DNA of 64,000 bases from Fischerella sp. PCC 9605. Lineage in GTDB: Bacteria > Cyanobacteriota > Cyanobacteriia > Cyanobacteriales > Nostocaceae. Both the position numbers and the translations under genes were made by a program. The DNA lies in assembly GCF_000517105.1 (NCBI RefSeq), contig NZ_KI912151.1, positions 186,001 through 250,000 on the forward strand. Direction: 5' to 3'. The notes beneath the pieces are model-generated. The model made no database searches. It worked only from the letters and a program-made list of their open reading frames with translations, and was not told the DNA's origin. Positions 17,763 through 27,491 of this stretch are shown piece after piece; position 1 is the stretch's first letter, and every line of letters starts with the position of its first letter.

Positions 17763-17895
17763 TCAGGGACTACCACGTTCTGCGGTAAATTTATTGCGTG
17801 AAGTTGGTGTCGATACAATCCATGTGGCTGAGATTGGTTTATCAGCAGTAGATGATATAGACATCCTTCAGAGGGCACGGGAAGAGGAGCATTGA
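17746..17895 (+). pseudogene. Truncated DUF5615 PIN-like toxin
   Basis: ATG at 17746 encodes 49 residues beginning MKLLLDQGLPRSAVNLLREV and ending QRAREEEH before TGA. This is the N-terminal third of the DUF5615/Mut7-C PIN-like family, normally about 110-120 residues; the expected continuation (ITLDADFH-like catalytic segment) is missing. The following sequence is unrelated, so a deletion or insertion removed the catalytic part. It overlaps the antitoxin gene in the usual toxin-antitoxin way. Confidence 0.8.
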
Positions 17896-18142
17896 TAAGA
17901 CTCTCAGTACAGGCAAAATAGAAATCAGTGACTTTCATCAAGCCAAGGTTGCGAAGATGGGATTTGATCTAACCGATTTCACTTGCTTCCTCTTCAAAAG
18001 CAAAATTGCTTTTACTTGGCATCGTCTCAAAAACCTTAACAATATGTACGAAGAGTTGTGCCGTGAATGGTTCCTCCCGACTTTTCTAGCTCAGTATCTC
18101 TCCTACCCTGATTATCCGAATGAGCTTGATATTAGAAGGTGA
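17891..18142 (+). pseudogene. C-terminal fragment of an unrecognised protein
   Basis: From the breakpoint in the truncated toxin a different frame is open to 18142, giving about 83 residues (KIEISDFHQAKVAKMGFDLT ... YPDYPNELDIRR). The first in-frame ATG is at 17957. I do not recognise the family. No ribosome site or start fits the open part, so it looks like the 3' end of a gene whose 5' end was lost in the event that truncated the toxin. Confidence 0.45.
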
Positions 18143-18148
18143 TTAGTG

Positions 18149-19030
18149 TTAAATAACAGTAAACTGTTGCTTCTGGGTTAAACATATCGCAATACCTTTC
18201 TCGTAATAAGCTGCTTCGTTGATAAAGACTGGATAAACTGTTGATTTTCCTTCATAACTAATAGTTCTGCCATCAAAGCTTAAGAACATCGGATCGCCAG
18301 GATTGAGAGGTTCATAATCTCTAAATTGAAGTTTTGGGTGAATCATTGCTTGAATCTCTCCATGCTCGTTTTTGGGGTAATCAATTGCACCCGCAGATTG
18401 ATAGAGTGTGAGCGTTTTATTTGTTTGGGCGATAGTGGCTTGGTTGCACTTTTCTAAATAGTCCAAAACGGCATAAATAAATTCTTCTGTTTTCTGAAAT
18501 AATTCTGCATTTAAGACACCCTGAGCTACTGGCCCTACTTCGATAGCAAAACCAAATTCACACAGAGAAATGAGGAAAGAACTTTCTTGATTGGGTTGTG
18601 TGGTGATAACTTTTACCAAAGGATTTATTGAACTCAGGTAAGCTGCTAATTGCAGGAGAAAAGGATGCTGGTTGGTCAGAATGATAGTCAATCCCATGTT
18701 TGCAGTTGTGCTGTGAAAGTCTACAATTACATCCACCTGCGATTTACCTTTAGACCCGAGTATTTTATTGATATCCTTTGCTCGTGTATCTTCATAGCTG
18801 GAGAGTGTCGGATTTTCCAAGTCTTCACTCAAGAAGCAGCGATTTAAGTCTTTGTCGATGTAACGCTTGCATTCTGCAAAAGCTTTAGGATTACCCAACA
18901 ATGTCAGTGTTTCAAAACTGGGTCGTTTAATTAAGTCGGGAAATTGCTCAAACTTTTTAATCAGATATGCTCCTGTAAACTCATTCCCGTGGGTTCCACC
19001 AATAATTGCAACCCTGTTAATTTGATTCAT
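18149..19030 (-). CDS. Aspartoacylase-like zinc deacylase (AspA/AstE family)
   Basis: A 293-residue M14-like zinc hydrolase of the aspartoacylase/succinylglutamate desuccinylase family, which deacylates N-acyl-aspartate or related N-acyl amino acids. The zinc motif GGTHGNE is at residues 10-16 and the second ligand in DFHST; KDLNRCF matches the substrate Arg region. [15 protein letters not shown] supplies the catalytic Glu region. Start is ATG 19030 ([12 protein letters not shown]). The frame stays open to 19126, but that extension is read from STRR repeats and is not conserved-looking. Confidence 0.88.
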   Translation of the reverse strand: MNQINRVAIIGGTHGNEFTGAYLIKKFEQFPDLIKRPSFETLTLLGNPKAFAECKRYIDKDLNRCFLSEDLENPTLSSYEDTRAKDINKILGSKGKSQVDVIVDFHSTTANMGLTIILTNQHPFLLQLAAYLSSINPLVKVITTQPNQESSFLISLCEFGFAIEVGPVAQGVLNAELFQKTEEFIYAVLDYLEKCNQATIAQTNKTLTLYQSAGAIDYPKNEHGEIQAMIHPKLQFRDYEPLNPGDPMFLSFDGRTISYEGKSTVYPVFINEAAYYEKGIAICLTQKQQFTVI

Positions 19031-19035
19031 ATATT

Positions 19036-19204
19036 TTTGTTGTTTGTTGTGTGCTGTTTGTTGTTTGGAACTACTAACTACTGTAAGGGTGGGTTTAGCC
19101 ATCATTTTAGTAGGCTGGAAAGACAATTATCTCTTGCCCCTACAACCACTAACTACCAACCACTAACCACCAACCACCAACCACCAACCACTAACAACCA
19201 ACAA
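19036..19204. repeat. STRR repeats upstream of the aspartoacylase gene
   Basis: TTGTTTG-type heptamers occupy 19036-19068 and CCACCAA/CCACTAA heptamers 19141-19204. The first block runs right up to the start codon of the aspartoacylase gene, so it occupies the region where its ribosome-binding site should be. Confidence 0.75.
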
Positions 19205-19303
19205 ATAACGACAAAGCGATCGCATGATGGAGGAGCGATCGCTGTCAAAATTATGGATTTGAGACTCATTCTCAATCCATAATTAATTGATCAATCTATT
19301 GAT

Positions 19304-21457
19304 TTATCGATTTACCGCTGCTTCTCGCGCCGCAGCTGCCTGATCTGGGTGAATACCCAAGCGTGTCAGATTAATCCGACCCTTGTTATCAATTTCACGC
19401 ACTTTCACAATTACTTCATCACCGACAGTGACTTCATCCTCAACTTTGCCGACACGATAGTCAGCTAATTGAGAAATATGGATCATGCCTTCTTTGCCTG
19501 GCAAAAACTCTACGAATGCACCAATCGGTATAATTCTGGTCACGCGACCTACGTAGACATCACCTTCATTGAGCTTGCGCGTCATGCCTTGGATGATATT
19601 TTTAGCTTTCTTAGCTTTATTTTCATCCACAGCAGAAATCGTTACCGTGCCGTCATCATCTATGTCAATTTTAGCACCAGTCTCTTCAGTAATACCCTTG
19701 ATGGTCTTACCTCCAGGCCCAATCACCAGACCAATCATGTCTGGGTCAATCCTGATGCTTAAAAGACGTGGGGCATAGGCTGACATCTCTGTACGCGGTT
19801 GGTCAATAGTCTGGAGCATTTTCTCCAGAATATGCAAACGTGCTGCTCTAGCTTGGTGGACTGCTTGGGAGATGATATCTAAGGACAAACCGCTGATTTT
19901 CATATCCATTTGCAAGGCAGTAATTCCCGTATCTGTCCCTGCAACCTTAAAGTCCATGTCACCCAAAAAGTCTTCGATGCCCTGAATGTCTGTCAGAACT
20001 CGTACTTGGTCGCCTTCTTTAATCAGACCCATAGCTGCACCGCTGACTGGTTTGGCAATGGGTACACCAGCATCCATCAAAGCTAGTGTAGAACCACACA
20101 CTGAACCCATCGAGGTGGAACCATTGGAAGAAAGTACTTCCGATACAATCCGAATTACGTAAGGGAATTCCTCTTTTGGTGGTAGCACAGGTAATATCGC
20201 TCTTTCCGCCAGCGCTCCGTGACCGATTTCCCGGCGTCCTGGTGCCCGCAGGGGTTTGGTTTCCCCAACTGAGAATGGCGGGAAGTTATAATGGTGCATG
20301 TAGCGCTTTTGTTGGTCTTGTTGCAAATCATCATTTAAGGTTTGCACATCTCCCGGTGTGCCGAGAGTACAAGCTGATAGCACCTGGGTTAGGCCTCGGT
20401 TAAATAAACCGCTACCGTGAACGCGCTTGGGCAATAAATTAACTAGACAAGAAACAGGGCGGACTTCATCTAGTTTGCGGCCATCAACTCGTACGTCATC
20501 TTCGATGATTTGACGGCGCATTAACTTCTTAGTAATTTCTTTGAAAGTATTGTCAAGTGCTTTGCGATCGGCAGTGGTGGCAACTCGAATTGGGTCTTCT
20601 TCTGGCAGTTCGGCGATCGCGGCGACAATTGTTTCTTTGACTGCATCTAAAGCAGTATCGCGCTGATTTTTATCGAAATCAAATTGCGACAGGATTTTCT
20701 TAATTTCATCGGTAGCGCGATCGCTGATAAAGTTATCCAGCGACGAGTCCACCTCTGGTGGTGGTTCGTGGACAATTTCTAAGCCCAGTTCTGCTATTAA
20801 ATCTTGCTGCGCTTTGATTAAATCCTGCACAGCTTCATAGCCAAATTCAATCGCTTCAATAATATCTCGTTCGGGCAGTTGATTGGCTCCTGCCTCCACC
20901 ATAATCACACCATCCGGTGAACCTGCTACCACCAAATCTAGGTCTCCGGCTTCAATTTCCGCGTAAGTGGGGTTAATAATAAAATCATCACCCACTAAAC
21001 CAACTCGCACTGCTGCCATTGGTCCATTGAACGGAATCTTCGCAAGGAGAGTGGCAATAGAAGCACCAGTAACTGCCAATACATCTGGTGGTACTAACTC
21101 ATCCATAGAAAGAGTTAGTGCCACAACTTGCAGGTCATCCCGCAACCAAGACGGGAACAAAGGACGCAAAGGACGGTCAATAAGACGACTAGTCAGAATT
21201 GCTCTTTCTGGCGGACGGCCTTCCCGTCGTAATAATCCTCCAGGAATCCTACCTGCTGCGTACAGTCTTTCTTCGTAATCTACGGTGAGGGGCAGAAAAT
21301 CGACGCCTTCTCTGGCTGCCGATCGCGTAGCTGTGACTAGAACCGCCGTATCCCCAGATTGTATCAACACCGATCCACCAGCCTGGGGTGCTAGTAGACC
21401 CACCTTCAGTCGAATATCCCGTCCGTCAAAGGATATTGACTTCTCAAATTCTCCCAT
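19304..21457 (-). CDS. pnp: Polynucleotide phosphorylase
   Basis: A 717-residue 3'-5' exoribonuclease that phosphorolyses RNA and, in cyanobacteria, also adds heteropolymeric tails. It has two RNase PH domains (residues 10-140 and about 315-545) separated by the helical domain, then KH (about 555-615, [12 protein letters not shown]) and S1 (about 622-690, [16 protein letters not shown]). Arg and Asp residues of the active second core are present ([51 protein letters not shown]). It starts at ATG 21457. It is a single gene here, with no rpsO neighbour. Confidence 0.97.
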   Translation of the reverse strand: MGEFEKSISFDGRDIRLKVGLLAPQAGGSVLIQSGDTAVLVTATRSAAREGVDFLPLTVDYEERLYAAGRIPGGLLRREGRPPERAILTSRLIDRPLRPLFPSWLRDDLQVVALTLSMDELVPPDVLAVTGASIATLLAKIPFNGPMAAVRVGLVGDDFIINPTYAEIEAGDLDLVVAGSPDGVIMVEAGANQLPERDIIEAIEFGYEAVQDLIKAQQDLIAELGLEIVHEPPPEVDSSLDNFISDRATDEIKKILSQFDFDKNQRDTALDAVKETIVAAIAELPEEDPIRVATTADRKALDNTFKEITKKLMRRQIIEDDVRVDGRKLDEVRPVSCLVNLLPKRVHGSGLFNRGLTQVLSACTLGTPGDVQTLNDDLQQDQQKRYMHHYNFPPFSVGETKPLRAPGRREIGHGALAERAILPVLPPKEEFPYVIRIVSEVLSSNGSTSMGSVCGSTLALMDAGVPIAKPVSGAAMGLIKEGDQVRVLTDIQGIEDFLGDMDFKVAGTDTGITALQMDMKISGLSLDIISQAVHQARAARLHILEKMLQTIDQPRTEMSAYAPRLLSIRIDPDMIGLVIGPGGKTIKGITEETGAKIDIDDDGTVTISAVDENKAKKAKNIIQGMTRKLNEGDVYVGRVTRIIPIGAFVEFLPGKEGMIHISQLADYRVGKVEDEVTVGDEVIVKVREIDNKGRINLTRLGIHPDQAAAAREAAVNR

Positions 21458-21562
21458 TCAGTTTTTTTTCCTTCTATGCACGCTTTTCTCTCTCTGTGGC
21501 AATCCTAACATTTATGAACTAATGCTGGCTTGAGTAACATATCACAATGATAAACAAGTTGT

Positions 21563-22131
21563 TTATCGTAGTTGTCGATACATCATCAACGCGTCTATCA
21601 CTTGTTGTGTATCTAGTTTCACTGCACCCGGAATCCGCCCAATTGTCTGAAAGCCCAATGATTGCCACAGTCGTATAGAAGCTATATTAGTACTAAACAC
21701 CAAATTAAACATCACCGCCTCGTAGCCCAGACTAGCAGCAATTAAAAGCATTGCCTCTCCCATGAACCTTCCAATCCCCAGACCTCGCTTTTGCGGTTGT
21801 ACAATAAAACCAGCATTGCATATATGGCTACACCGATCTGGAATAATGTAGAGACGCAAAATTTTGCGTCTCTACAAAACCAAAACGCTCCCAATATTTC
21901 GTTTGGTGCTTGTGTGGTAGACTCACCAAAACTCCTGACCACAAAAACTTGGTGATTCAACCAGTAAGCTGCAAATTCTGATGGAGAGAGGGGTTGCTTT
22001 TGGGGATAAGTGTTACCTTCTGCGATCGTCATATTTAGTAATTCCCTCACTTCCTCCTGTTCTTTTTTATGCATATAATCTAATTCTACTTTTATGCCAT
22101 TTTTTAAGATTTTATAAAGGGGTAATTGCAT
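21563..22131 (-). pseudogene. GNAT acetyltransferase broken by a palindromic insertion
   Basis: Two overlapping frames encode parts of one GNAT N-acetyltransferase. The first (22131 downwards) runs MQLPLYKILKNG to EILGAFWF; the second resumes with IIPDRCSHICNAGFIVQPQK and contains the acetyl-CoA loop RGLGIGRFMGEA and the C-terminal FSTNIASIRLWQSLGF. Exactly between them lies the perfect 30-bp palindrome at 21847-21876. Its length shifts the frame, so the ancestral protein of about 180 residues is split. The second frame could only be made from an internal start at 21859. Loss of function looks recent because both halves are well preserved. Confidence 0.85.
21847..21876. repeat. 30-bp perfect palindrome inserted in the GNAT gene
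   Basis: TGTAGAGACGCAAAA followed by its exact reverse complement. It shares arms with the copy at 32627-32656. It interrupts the GNAT reading frame. Confidence 0.9.
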
Positions 22132-22287
22132 TTTTGCTAATCTTTATTAAGATTATTTACTAGTAAGTAATTATATTTAAATATTATTAATAATAATTCT
22201 TGAAAATTTGGAAATTAAGGAATTACCAAAAGTAGAAAATAAGCAAATTCAAGGCTTTAGTTTTGCGAATATCTGAGTAATTGGCAA

Positions 22288-25200
22288 ATGGCAATTTTAC
22301 ACGGTAGTTGGTTACTAGGAAATCAGGGTAGCTGTTTCTTTATTTGGGGAGAGACTTGGCGAACTCTTGGGGCGAACATTGATCCAAGTGCATTGACAGA
22401 AGTGCCACTTCACCCTTATGCGATCGCACCGACTGAATTAAGCGAGTGGCTGCATTCTCATAATCTGACAATTCCCGAATCGATACAGCAGACGTTGCAG
22501 GTAACGTCTATACAAAAAGGGCGATCGCGCAAAGCTGCAAATGCTGCTGATGCCAGTTTGCCAACGCACTCACAAATTATTGCTTTACCCACTTATTTTT
22601 CAGTCAGCGAACAAGAGGGAACAGCGTCAATTTCTCCCGTACATTCGGCAATATTAGGTTCAGAAAAACCATTTTCACAATACTTATATCCGTGGCGAGT
22701 CGAGGGTTTTTGTCTCACTCCCAAGGAAACAGTAAAATTTCTTACTTCTCTACCTTTGAGTGCTGCCAATGGCGAAGATGGTTTTATCGGAGGAGATTTA
22801 CGATTTTGGTCGCAAATTGCTCGTTGGAGTTTGGACTTAATTTCACGGTGTAAATTTTTACCTACTCTTGAAAGGCAAACAGATGGTTCAAGCTTCGCCA
22901 AATGGCAAGCACTTCTAGACAGTGCTTTGGACGGCACGCGCCTAGAAAAATTTTCGCAACTGATGCCCTTGGGGTGTCGGACGTATCAAGCAGGTGGGGA
23001 GATTGGGAGGTTGGGAGATGGGGAGAAAAATCACCCCATCGTCCCATCACCCCAACCCTACGGGAAGCCGCCCGGAGGGCGTCTACACCCCATCTCAATA
23101 GACTTGCCACCGGAACCGCAAGAATTTCTGCTGGGATTTCTCAACCATACTATCGACGCCCAAGTTAGGGCGATGGTTGGTTCCCAAGCGATTCTAGAAA
23201 CAAGACTAATGGCATCTTTACCATCGGCGGTGCGGCAATGGTTATATTCTTTAACCGCTGCATCAGGTGCAGTCAACGCCGAACCAATTGGTTTGGAACG
23301 ATTGGAAGCGGCATTAAAAGCTTGGACAATGCCCCTGCAATACCAACTGGCAGGGAAAAACCTGTTTCGTACCTGTTTTGTTCTACATCCGCCGGAGTCA
23401 GGAGAAACTGATTGGACTTTAGCCTATTTCCTCCAAGCACCAGACGATCCAGAATTTTTAGTGGATGCAGAAATAATTTGGCAGCATCCAGTCGAAAGCT
23501 TAGTTTATCGAGAACGCACAATCAAACAGCCGCAAGAGACGTTTTTAGGTGGTTTAGGTTTAGCTTCGCGGTTATATCCAGTCATTGCACCCAGCTTGGA
23601 AACCTCATACCCTCAATCTTGTCGCCTTAACCCCATGCAAGCTTATGAGTTTATCAAGTCGGTGAAGTGGCGGTTTGAGGATAATGGTTTGGGTGTAGTT
23701 TTGCCTCCCAGTTTGGCGAACCGTGAAGGATGGGCGAACCGTTTAGGTTTGAAAATCAATGCCCAAACACCGAACAAAAAGCAAGGACGCTTGGGTTTGC
23801 AAAGTTTGTTGAATTTTCAGTGGCAATTGGCAATTGGTGGACAAACTCTTTCCAAACAAGAGTTTGACAAATTAGTAGCCCTGAATAGTCCACTTGTCGA
23901 AATTAACGGTGAGTGGGTGGAATTGCGACCCCAAGACATCAAAACAGCACAAGCTTTTTTTGCTTCTCGCAAAGACCAAATGGCCCTTTCTTTGGAAGAT
24001 GCTTTACGCCTGGGTACGGGGGACACTCAGACGATTGAAAAATTGCCAGTGGTCAGTTTTGAAGCGTCAGGGGCATTGCAAGAGTTAATTACTAACCTGA
24101 CGAATAACAAAGCAATCGAACCCCTACCCACACCCGCCAGTTTCCGAGGAGAATTGCGACCATATCAACAGCGTGGCGTAGCTTGGTTGACCTTCCTTGA
24201 ACGTTGGGGCTTGGGTGCGTGCCTTGCAGACGATATGGGATTAGGAAAATGCGTGTCGAAAGATACACAAATATACATCAATGGAGAACTAAGTACAGCA
24301 GAAGAAATTTGGCGAAACTATGCTGCTGGAGAAACATATTTTGACGGTGAAGGATTTTGGGCTGAACCGACTCAGGAGTTACTGGTCAATTCTATAGATG
24401 AGAAAACTGGCAAAATGGTGCAGGTCCCTATCCGGCGACTGTATCGGCAACAAGTTCGTGAAAATTTGCGAAAAGTTACCCTGCAAGATGGCAGCAGCGT
24501 TACCATTACCCATCGTCATAAGCTGCTGACAAATAAAGGTTGGACAAATGACCTCAAGATGGGCGATTACGTTTGTGTACCTGCCAAAATGCTTTGGGAA
24601 GGAAAACCAGAAGACTCAGATTTAGCTAAGTTTCTGGCTTGGCAAATTGCTGAAGGTCATGAACTACCTAATCTTGGTTGTGTCACAATATCCCAAAAAG
24701 ACACCAGACTGCTAGAGAGTCTACTCCAAACCTTGCAGCACCTTTCCCAACGTCATGGCATCAAAATTAACAGTCCAAGCATCCAATTTTTTCCTGGTAA
24801 AGTTCCATTTCTGAGAGTAAACAGCCAAGCATATCGACGCTTCTTAGAAGCGAAAGGTTATGTTTGGGGCAAACTGTCAGCAGAAAAGTCTATTCCGTCT
24901 TTCATCATGCAGGCAGACTTGGAAACTGTGCGTACATTTTTACAAAACTATTTCGATGCCGAGTCTGCTGTTGTTATAAGTATGCGGAGTATAGAAATTA
25001 CCACAGCTTCACCGCTACTAATCCAGCAATTTTCCGTACTTCTGCGACGCTTTGGCATTTGGTTGCGAATCTCGCCGAAACAAAAATGTGCCACTAACGG
25101 AACTCATACTTTACGCACTTACTATATCGGTGTGATTGGAGGAAATTCTGCTCGCAGATTTTTGCGCCAAATTGGGTTTAGCAATTTAGAAAAGCAGCGG

Positions 25201-27006
25201 AAATTAGAAGAAATTTGTCAACTTGTAAGTAATACTAACGTTGAGGGAATACCTGCTTCTGATGTCGTTGCCCAATCAGTTGCGATCGCAGGGCTACCTT
25301 TGCGCCATTTCGGGATGCATAATACTGTTTACATTAATGGCTCACAACAATTTTCCAGGCATAGCTTAGAACGAGTAATAGTTGGTATGAACCGCATAAT
25401 TAGCGGTGAAGCACAGCAGCAGTACCAACTACTAAAACCTTCTAAATGGACAACTCAAACCCTTGAAGCTTACGATCGCCTAGACATACAGCAATTGACC
25501 TTAACAAAGCAATTCTTACAATATCTTCTCGACCAAGAGGTATTTTACTGCAAGATAGAAAACATTGAAGATGTCGATTATGAGGGATGGGTGTACGACT
25601 TTGAAGTTAGCCAACATCACAATTTTGTTGCTAACAACATTATCTGTCATAACACTATTCAATTCATTGCCTTCTTATTACATCTGAAAGAACAGGATGC
25701 ATTAGAAAAACCAACACTTTTAGTTTGCCCAACTTCAGTTTTAGGAAACTGGGAACGGGAAGTCAAAAAATTTGGGCCGACGCTGAAAGTTTTGCAATAC
25801 CACGGTGACAAACGCCCCAAAGGTAAGGCATTTGTAGAAGTAGCAAACAAGCATGATTTAGTCATCACTAGTTATGCGCTGATTCATAGAGATTTAAAGT
25901 CATTGCAGGGGGTTTCTTGGCAAGGAATTGTTTTGGATGAAGCGCAAAATATTAAAAATGCAGAGGCGAAGCAGTCCCAAGCGGTGCGGCAGTTAGAATC
26001 AACATATCGCATTGCCCTAACCGGAACACCAGTAGAAAATAGGCTGCAAGAACTCTGGTCTATTTTAGATTTTCTCAATCCAGGGTATTTAGGAAATAAG
26101 CAATTCTTTCAGCGAAGATTTGCCATGCCGATAGAGAAGTACGGTGATGCTGCTTCATTAGGTCAATTGCGTTCTTTGGTTCAACCATTTATCTTGCGTC
26201 GCTTAAAAACTGACCGCGAAATTATTCAAGACTTGCCAGAAAAGCAGGAAATGAACGTCTTTTGCGGTCTTAGTCCTGAACAAGCAGAACTGTATCAAAA
26301 AGTAGTAGAAGAGTCACTGGCTGAAATTGAAACAGCGGAGGGAATGCAGCGTCGGGGAATGGTTTTGGCTTTACTTGTGAAGCTAAAACAAATCTGCAAT
26401 CACCCAGCCCAATATTTGAAAAAAGCTACTCTTTTAGAATCGCGTCTATCTGGAAAACTATTGCGGTTGCAGGAAATGTTGGAAGAGATGTTATCAGAGG
26501 GCGATCGCGCTTTAATTTTCACCCAATTTGCTGAGTGGGGTAAACTGCTGAAACCCTATTTAGAACAACAGCTAGAACGAGAAATATTGTTTTTATACGG
26601 CAGTACTAGCAAAAAACAACGCGAAGAGATGATAGACCGTTTCCAACACGATCCCCAAGGCCCGCCAATTATGATTTTGTCCTTGAAAGCTGGAGGTGTG
26701 GGACTGAATTTAACACGCGCAAATCACGTCTTTCACTTCGACCGTTGGTGGAACCCAGCAGTAGAAAACCAAGCCACAGACCGAGTATTTCGTATTGGTC
26801 AAACCCGCAATGTGCAAGTACATAAATTTGTTTGTACTGGCACTCTAGAAGAGAAAATTCATGACATGATTGAAAGTAAGAAACAACTAGCTGAGCAAGT
26901 TGTCGGTGCGGGTGAAGAATGGCTCACTGAACTGGATACAAACCAACTCCGCAACTTACTACTACTAGATCGTAGTGCAGTAATTGAAGAAGAAGATGCA
27001 GAGTGA
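22288..27006 (+). CDS. SNF2-family (Rad54/HepA-like) DNA translocase with an intein in Walker A
   Basis: A 1572-residue precursor; about 1104 residues after splicing. The extein is a SWI2/SNF2 ATPase that would remodel protein-DNA or replication/transcription complexes. The N-terminal 600 residues match the bacterial helicase-associated SNF2_assoc region; motif I is ADDMGLGK|T, motif II DEAQ, motif III LTGTPVENR, then the C-terminal RecA lobe (GDRALIFTQFAEW, LSLKAGGVGLNL, DRVFRIGQTRNVQVHKF). An intein of 468 residues (655-1122) sits between the Walker A Lys and Thr. Residues 236-269 come from a low-complexity repeat insertion. The SWIM-domain gene follows in the same direction, a common pairing for this helicase. 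Confidence 0.95.
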   Translation: MAILHGSWLLGNQGSCFFIWGETWRTLGANIDPSALTEVPLHPYAIAPTELSEWLHSHNLTIPESIQQTLQVTSIQKGRSRKAANAADASLPTHSQIIALPTYFSVSEQEGTASISPVHSAILGSEKPFSQYLYPWRVEGFCLTPKETVKFLTSLPLSAANGEDGFIGGDLRFWSQIARWSLDLISRCKFLPTLERQTDGSSFAKWQALLDSALDGTRLEKFSQLMPLGCRTYQAGGEIGRLGDGEKNHPIVPSPQPYGKPPGGRLHPISIDLPPEPQEFLLGFLNHTIDAQVRAMVGSQAILETRLMASLPSAVRQWLYSLTAASGAVNAEPIGLERLEAALKAWTMPLQYQLAGKNLFRTCFVLHPPESGETDWTLAYFLQAPDDPEFLVDAEIIWQHPVESLVYRERTIKQPQETFLGGLGLASRLYPVIAPSLETSYPQSCRLNPMQAYEFIKSVKWRFEDNGLGVVLPPSLANREGWANRLGLKINAQTPNKKQGRLGLQSLLNFQWQLAIGGQTLSKQEFDKLVALNSPLVEINGEWVELRPQDIKTAQAFFASRKDQMALSLEDALRLGTGDTQTIEKLPVVSFEASGALQELITNLTNNKAIEPLPTPASFRGELRPYQQRGVAWLTFLERWGLGACLADDMGLGKCVSKDTQIYINGELSTAEEIWRNYAAGETYFDGEGFWAEPTQELLVNSIDEKTGKMVQVPIRRLYRQQVRENLRKVTLQDGSSVTITHRHKLLTNKGWTNDLKMGDYVCVPAKMLWEGKPEDSDLAKFLAWQIAEGHELPNLGCVTISQKDTRLLESLLQTLQHLSQRHGIKINSPSIQFFPGKVPFLRVNSQAYRRFLEAKGYVWGKLSAEKSIPSFIMQADLETVRTFLQNYFDAESAVVISMRSIEITTASPLLIQQFSVLLRRFGIWLRISPKQKCATNGTHTLRTYYIGVIGGNSARRFLRQIGFSNLEKQRKLEEICQLVSNTNVEGIPASDVVAQSVAIAGLPLRHFGMHNTVYINGSQQFSRHSLERVIVGMNRIISGEAQQQYQLLKPSKWTTQTLEAYDRLDIQQLTLTKQFLQYLLDQEVFYCKIENIEDVDYEGWVYDFEVSQHHNFVANNIICHNTIQFIAFLLHLKEQDALEKPTLLVCPTSVLGNWEREVKKFGPTLKVLQYHGDKRPKGKAFVEVANKHDLVITSYALIHRDLKSLQGVSWQGIVLDEAQNIKNAEAKQSQAVRQLESTYRIALTGTPVENRLQELWSILDFLNPGYLGNKQFFQRRFAMPIEKYGDAASLGQLRSLVQPFILRRLKTDREIIQDLPEKQEMNVFCGLSPEQAELYQKVVEESLAEIETAEGMQRRGMVLALLVKLKQICNHPAQYLKKATLLESRLSGKLLRLQEMLEEMLSEGDRALIFTQFAEWGKLLKPYLEQQLEREILFLYGSTSKKQREEMIDRFQHDPQGPPIMILSLKAGGVGLNLTRANHVFHFDRWWNPAVENQATDRVFRIGQTRNVQVHKFVCTGTLEEKIHDMIESKKQLAEQVVGAGEEWLTELDTNQLRNLLLLDRSAVIEEEDAE
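22993..23095. repeat. Low-complexity element in frame in the SNF2 gene
   Basis: A GGGAGATTGGGAGG-type left part, an AAAAAT centre, a CCCCATCGTCCCATCACCCC right part, then GGGAAGCCGCCCGGAGGGCG. It is translated as a Gly/Pro-rich linker (GGEIGRLGDGEKNH..., PQPYGKPPGGR), residues about 236-269 of the helicase. The frame is kept. Confidence 0.7.
24250..25653 (+). mobile_element. Intein with LAGLIDADG homing endonuclease
   Basis: 468 residues. Residue 1 is Cys (CVSKDTQIYINGE, block A). Block B is SSVTITHRHKLLT with the TxxH signature. Blocks C/E are LAKFLAWQIAEGHE and VRTFLQNYFDAESAVV, LAGLIDADG-type helices keeping one acidic residue each. Block F is EDVDYEGWVYDFEVSQHHNF and block G is NNIICHN, ending in His-Asn. 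The +1 extein residue is Thr. All nucleophiles for canonical class 1 splicing are present and the endonuclease looks intact. The insertion site, inside the P-loop GLGK|T, is a highly conserved target typical of inteins. Confidence 0.95.
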
Positions 27007-27491
27007 ACCCCAACCCTGACCCCTTCCCGGACACGGGGAAGCAGGGTGTTTCGTACAAACACCAGAAAAATTAATTAGTCCCTTCCCACCCAGAGATATT
27101 TATGTTAACGAACCACAAAGGACACATAGACGCGCAAGCGGTGAGACCAGCCCCCGTCTTGGCTTTTGCCGAGATGGGGGACTGGCGTAGACGCCCGGCA
27201 GGGCGGTGAGCAGCGCGCTCCAAAGGGGGTTTCCCCCATGTAGACGCGCGCAGCGCGGCTTCTCGCAGAGTACCCGAAGGGCTTCAAGGTAGAGTACCCG
27301 GAGGGCTTCGGTGCAGGGTAGAACACAAAGAGTTTAAGAAGTTGGTAGGGATTCAAATTTTTATTGGGTCGTATGAAACCACCCTCTCCCCGTACACGGG
27401 GAGGGGAATTAAATTCTCCCCCTCTCCGCAAGCAGAGAGGGGGTTGGGGGGTGAGGTTCTATGCAATACTTAAAAATTAGAGAGGAAAATT
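27007..27491. other. 485-bp repeat-filled spacer between helicase and SWIM gene
   Basis: It contains a hairpin just after the helicase stop (CTTCCCGGACACGGGGAAG, about 27023-27042), GTAGACGC-type dispersed repeats with GGAGGGCTTC/CGAAGGGCTTC pieces at 27130-27320, and two G/C hairpins at 27382-27406 and 27416-27443. Open frames here are repeat-encoded; I see no gene. Confidence 0.65.

Noticed and set aside
27105-27431. 108-codon minus-strand frame after the helicase gene
   Set aside because: Composed entirely of GTAGACGC-type and G/C hairpin repeats; Pro/Gly/Arg-rich composition is a by-product.
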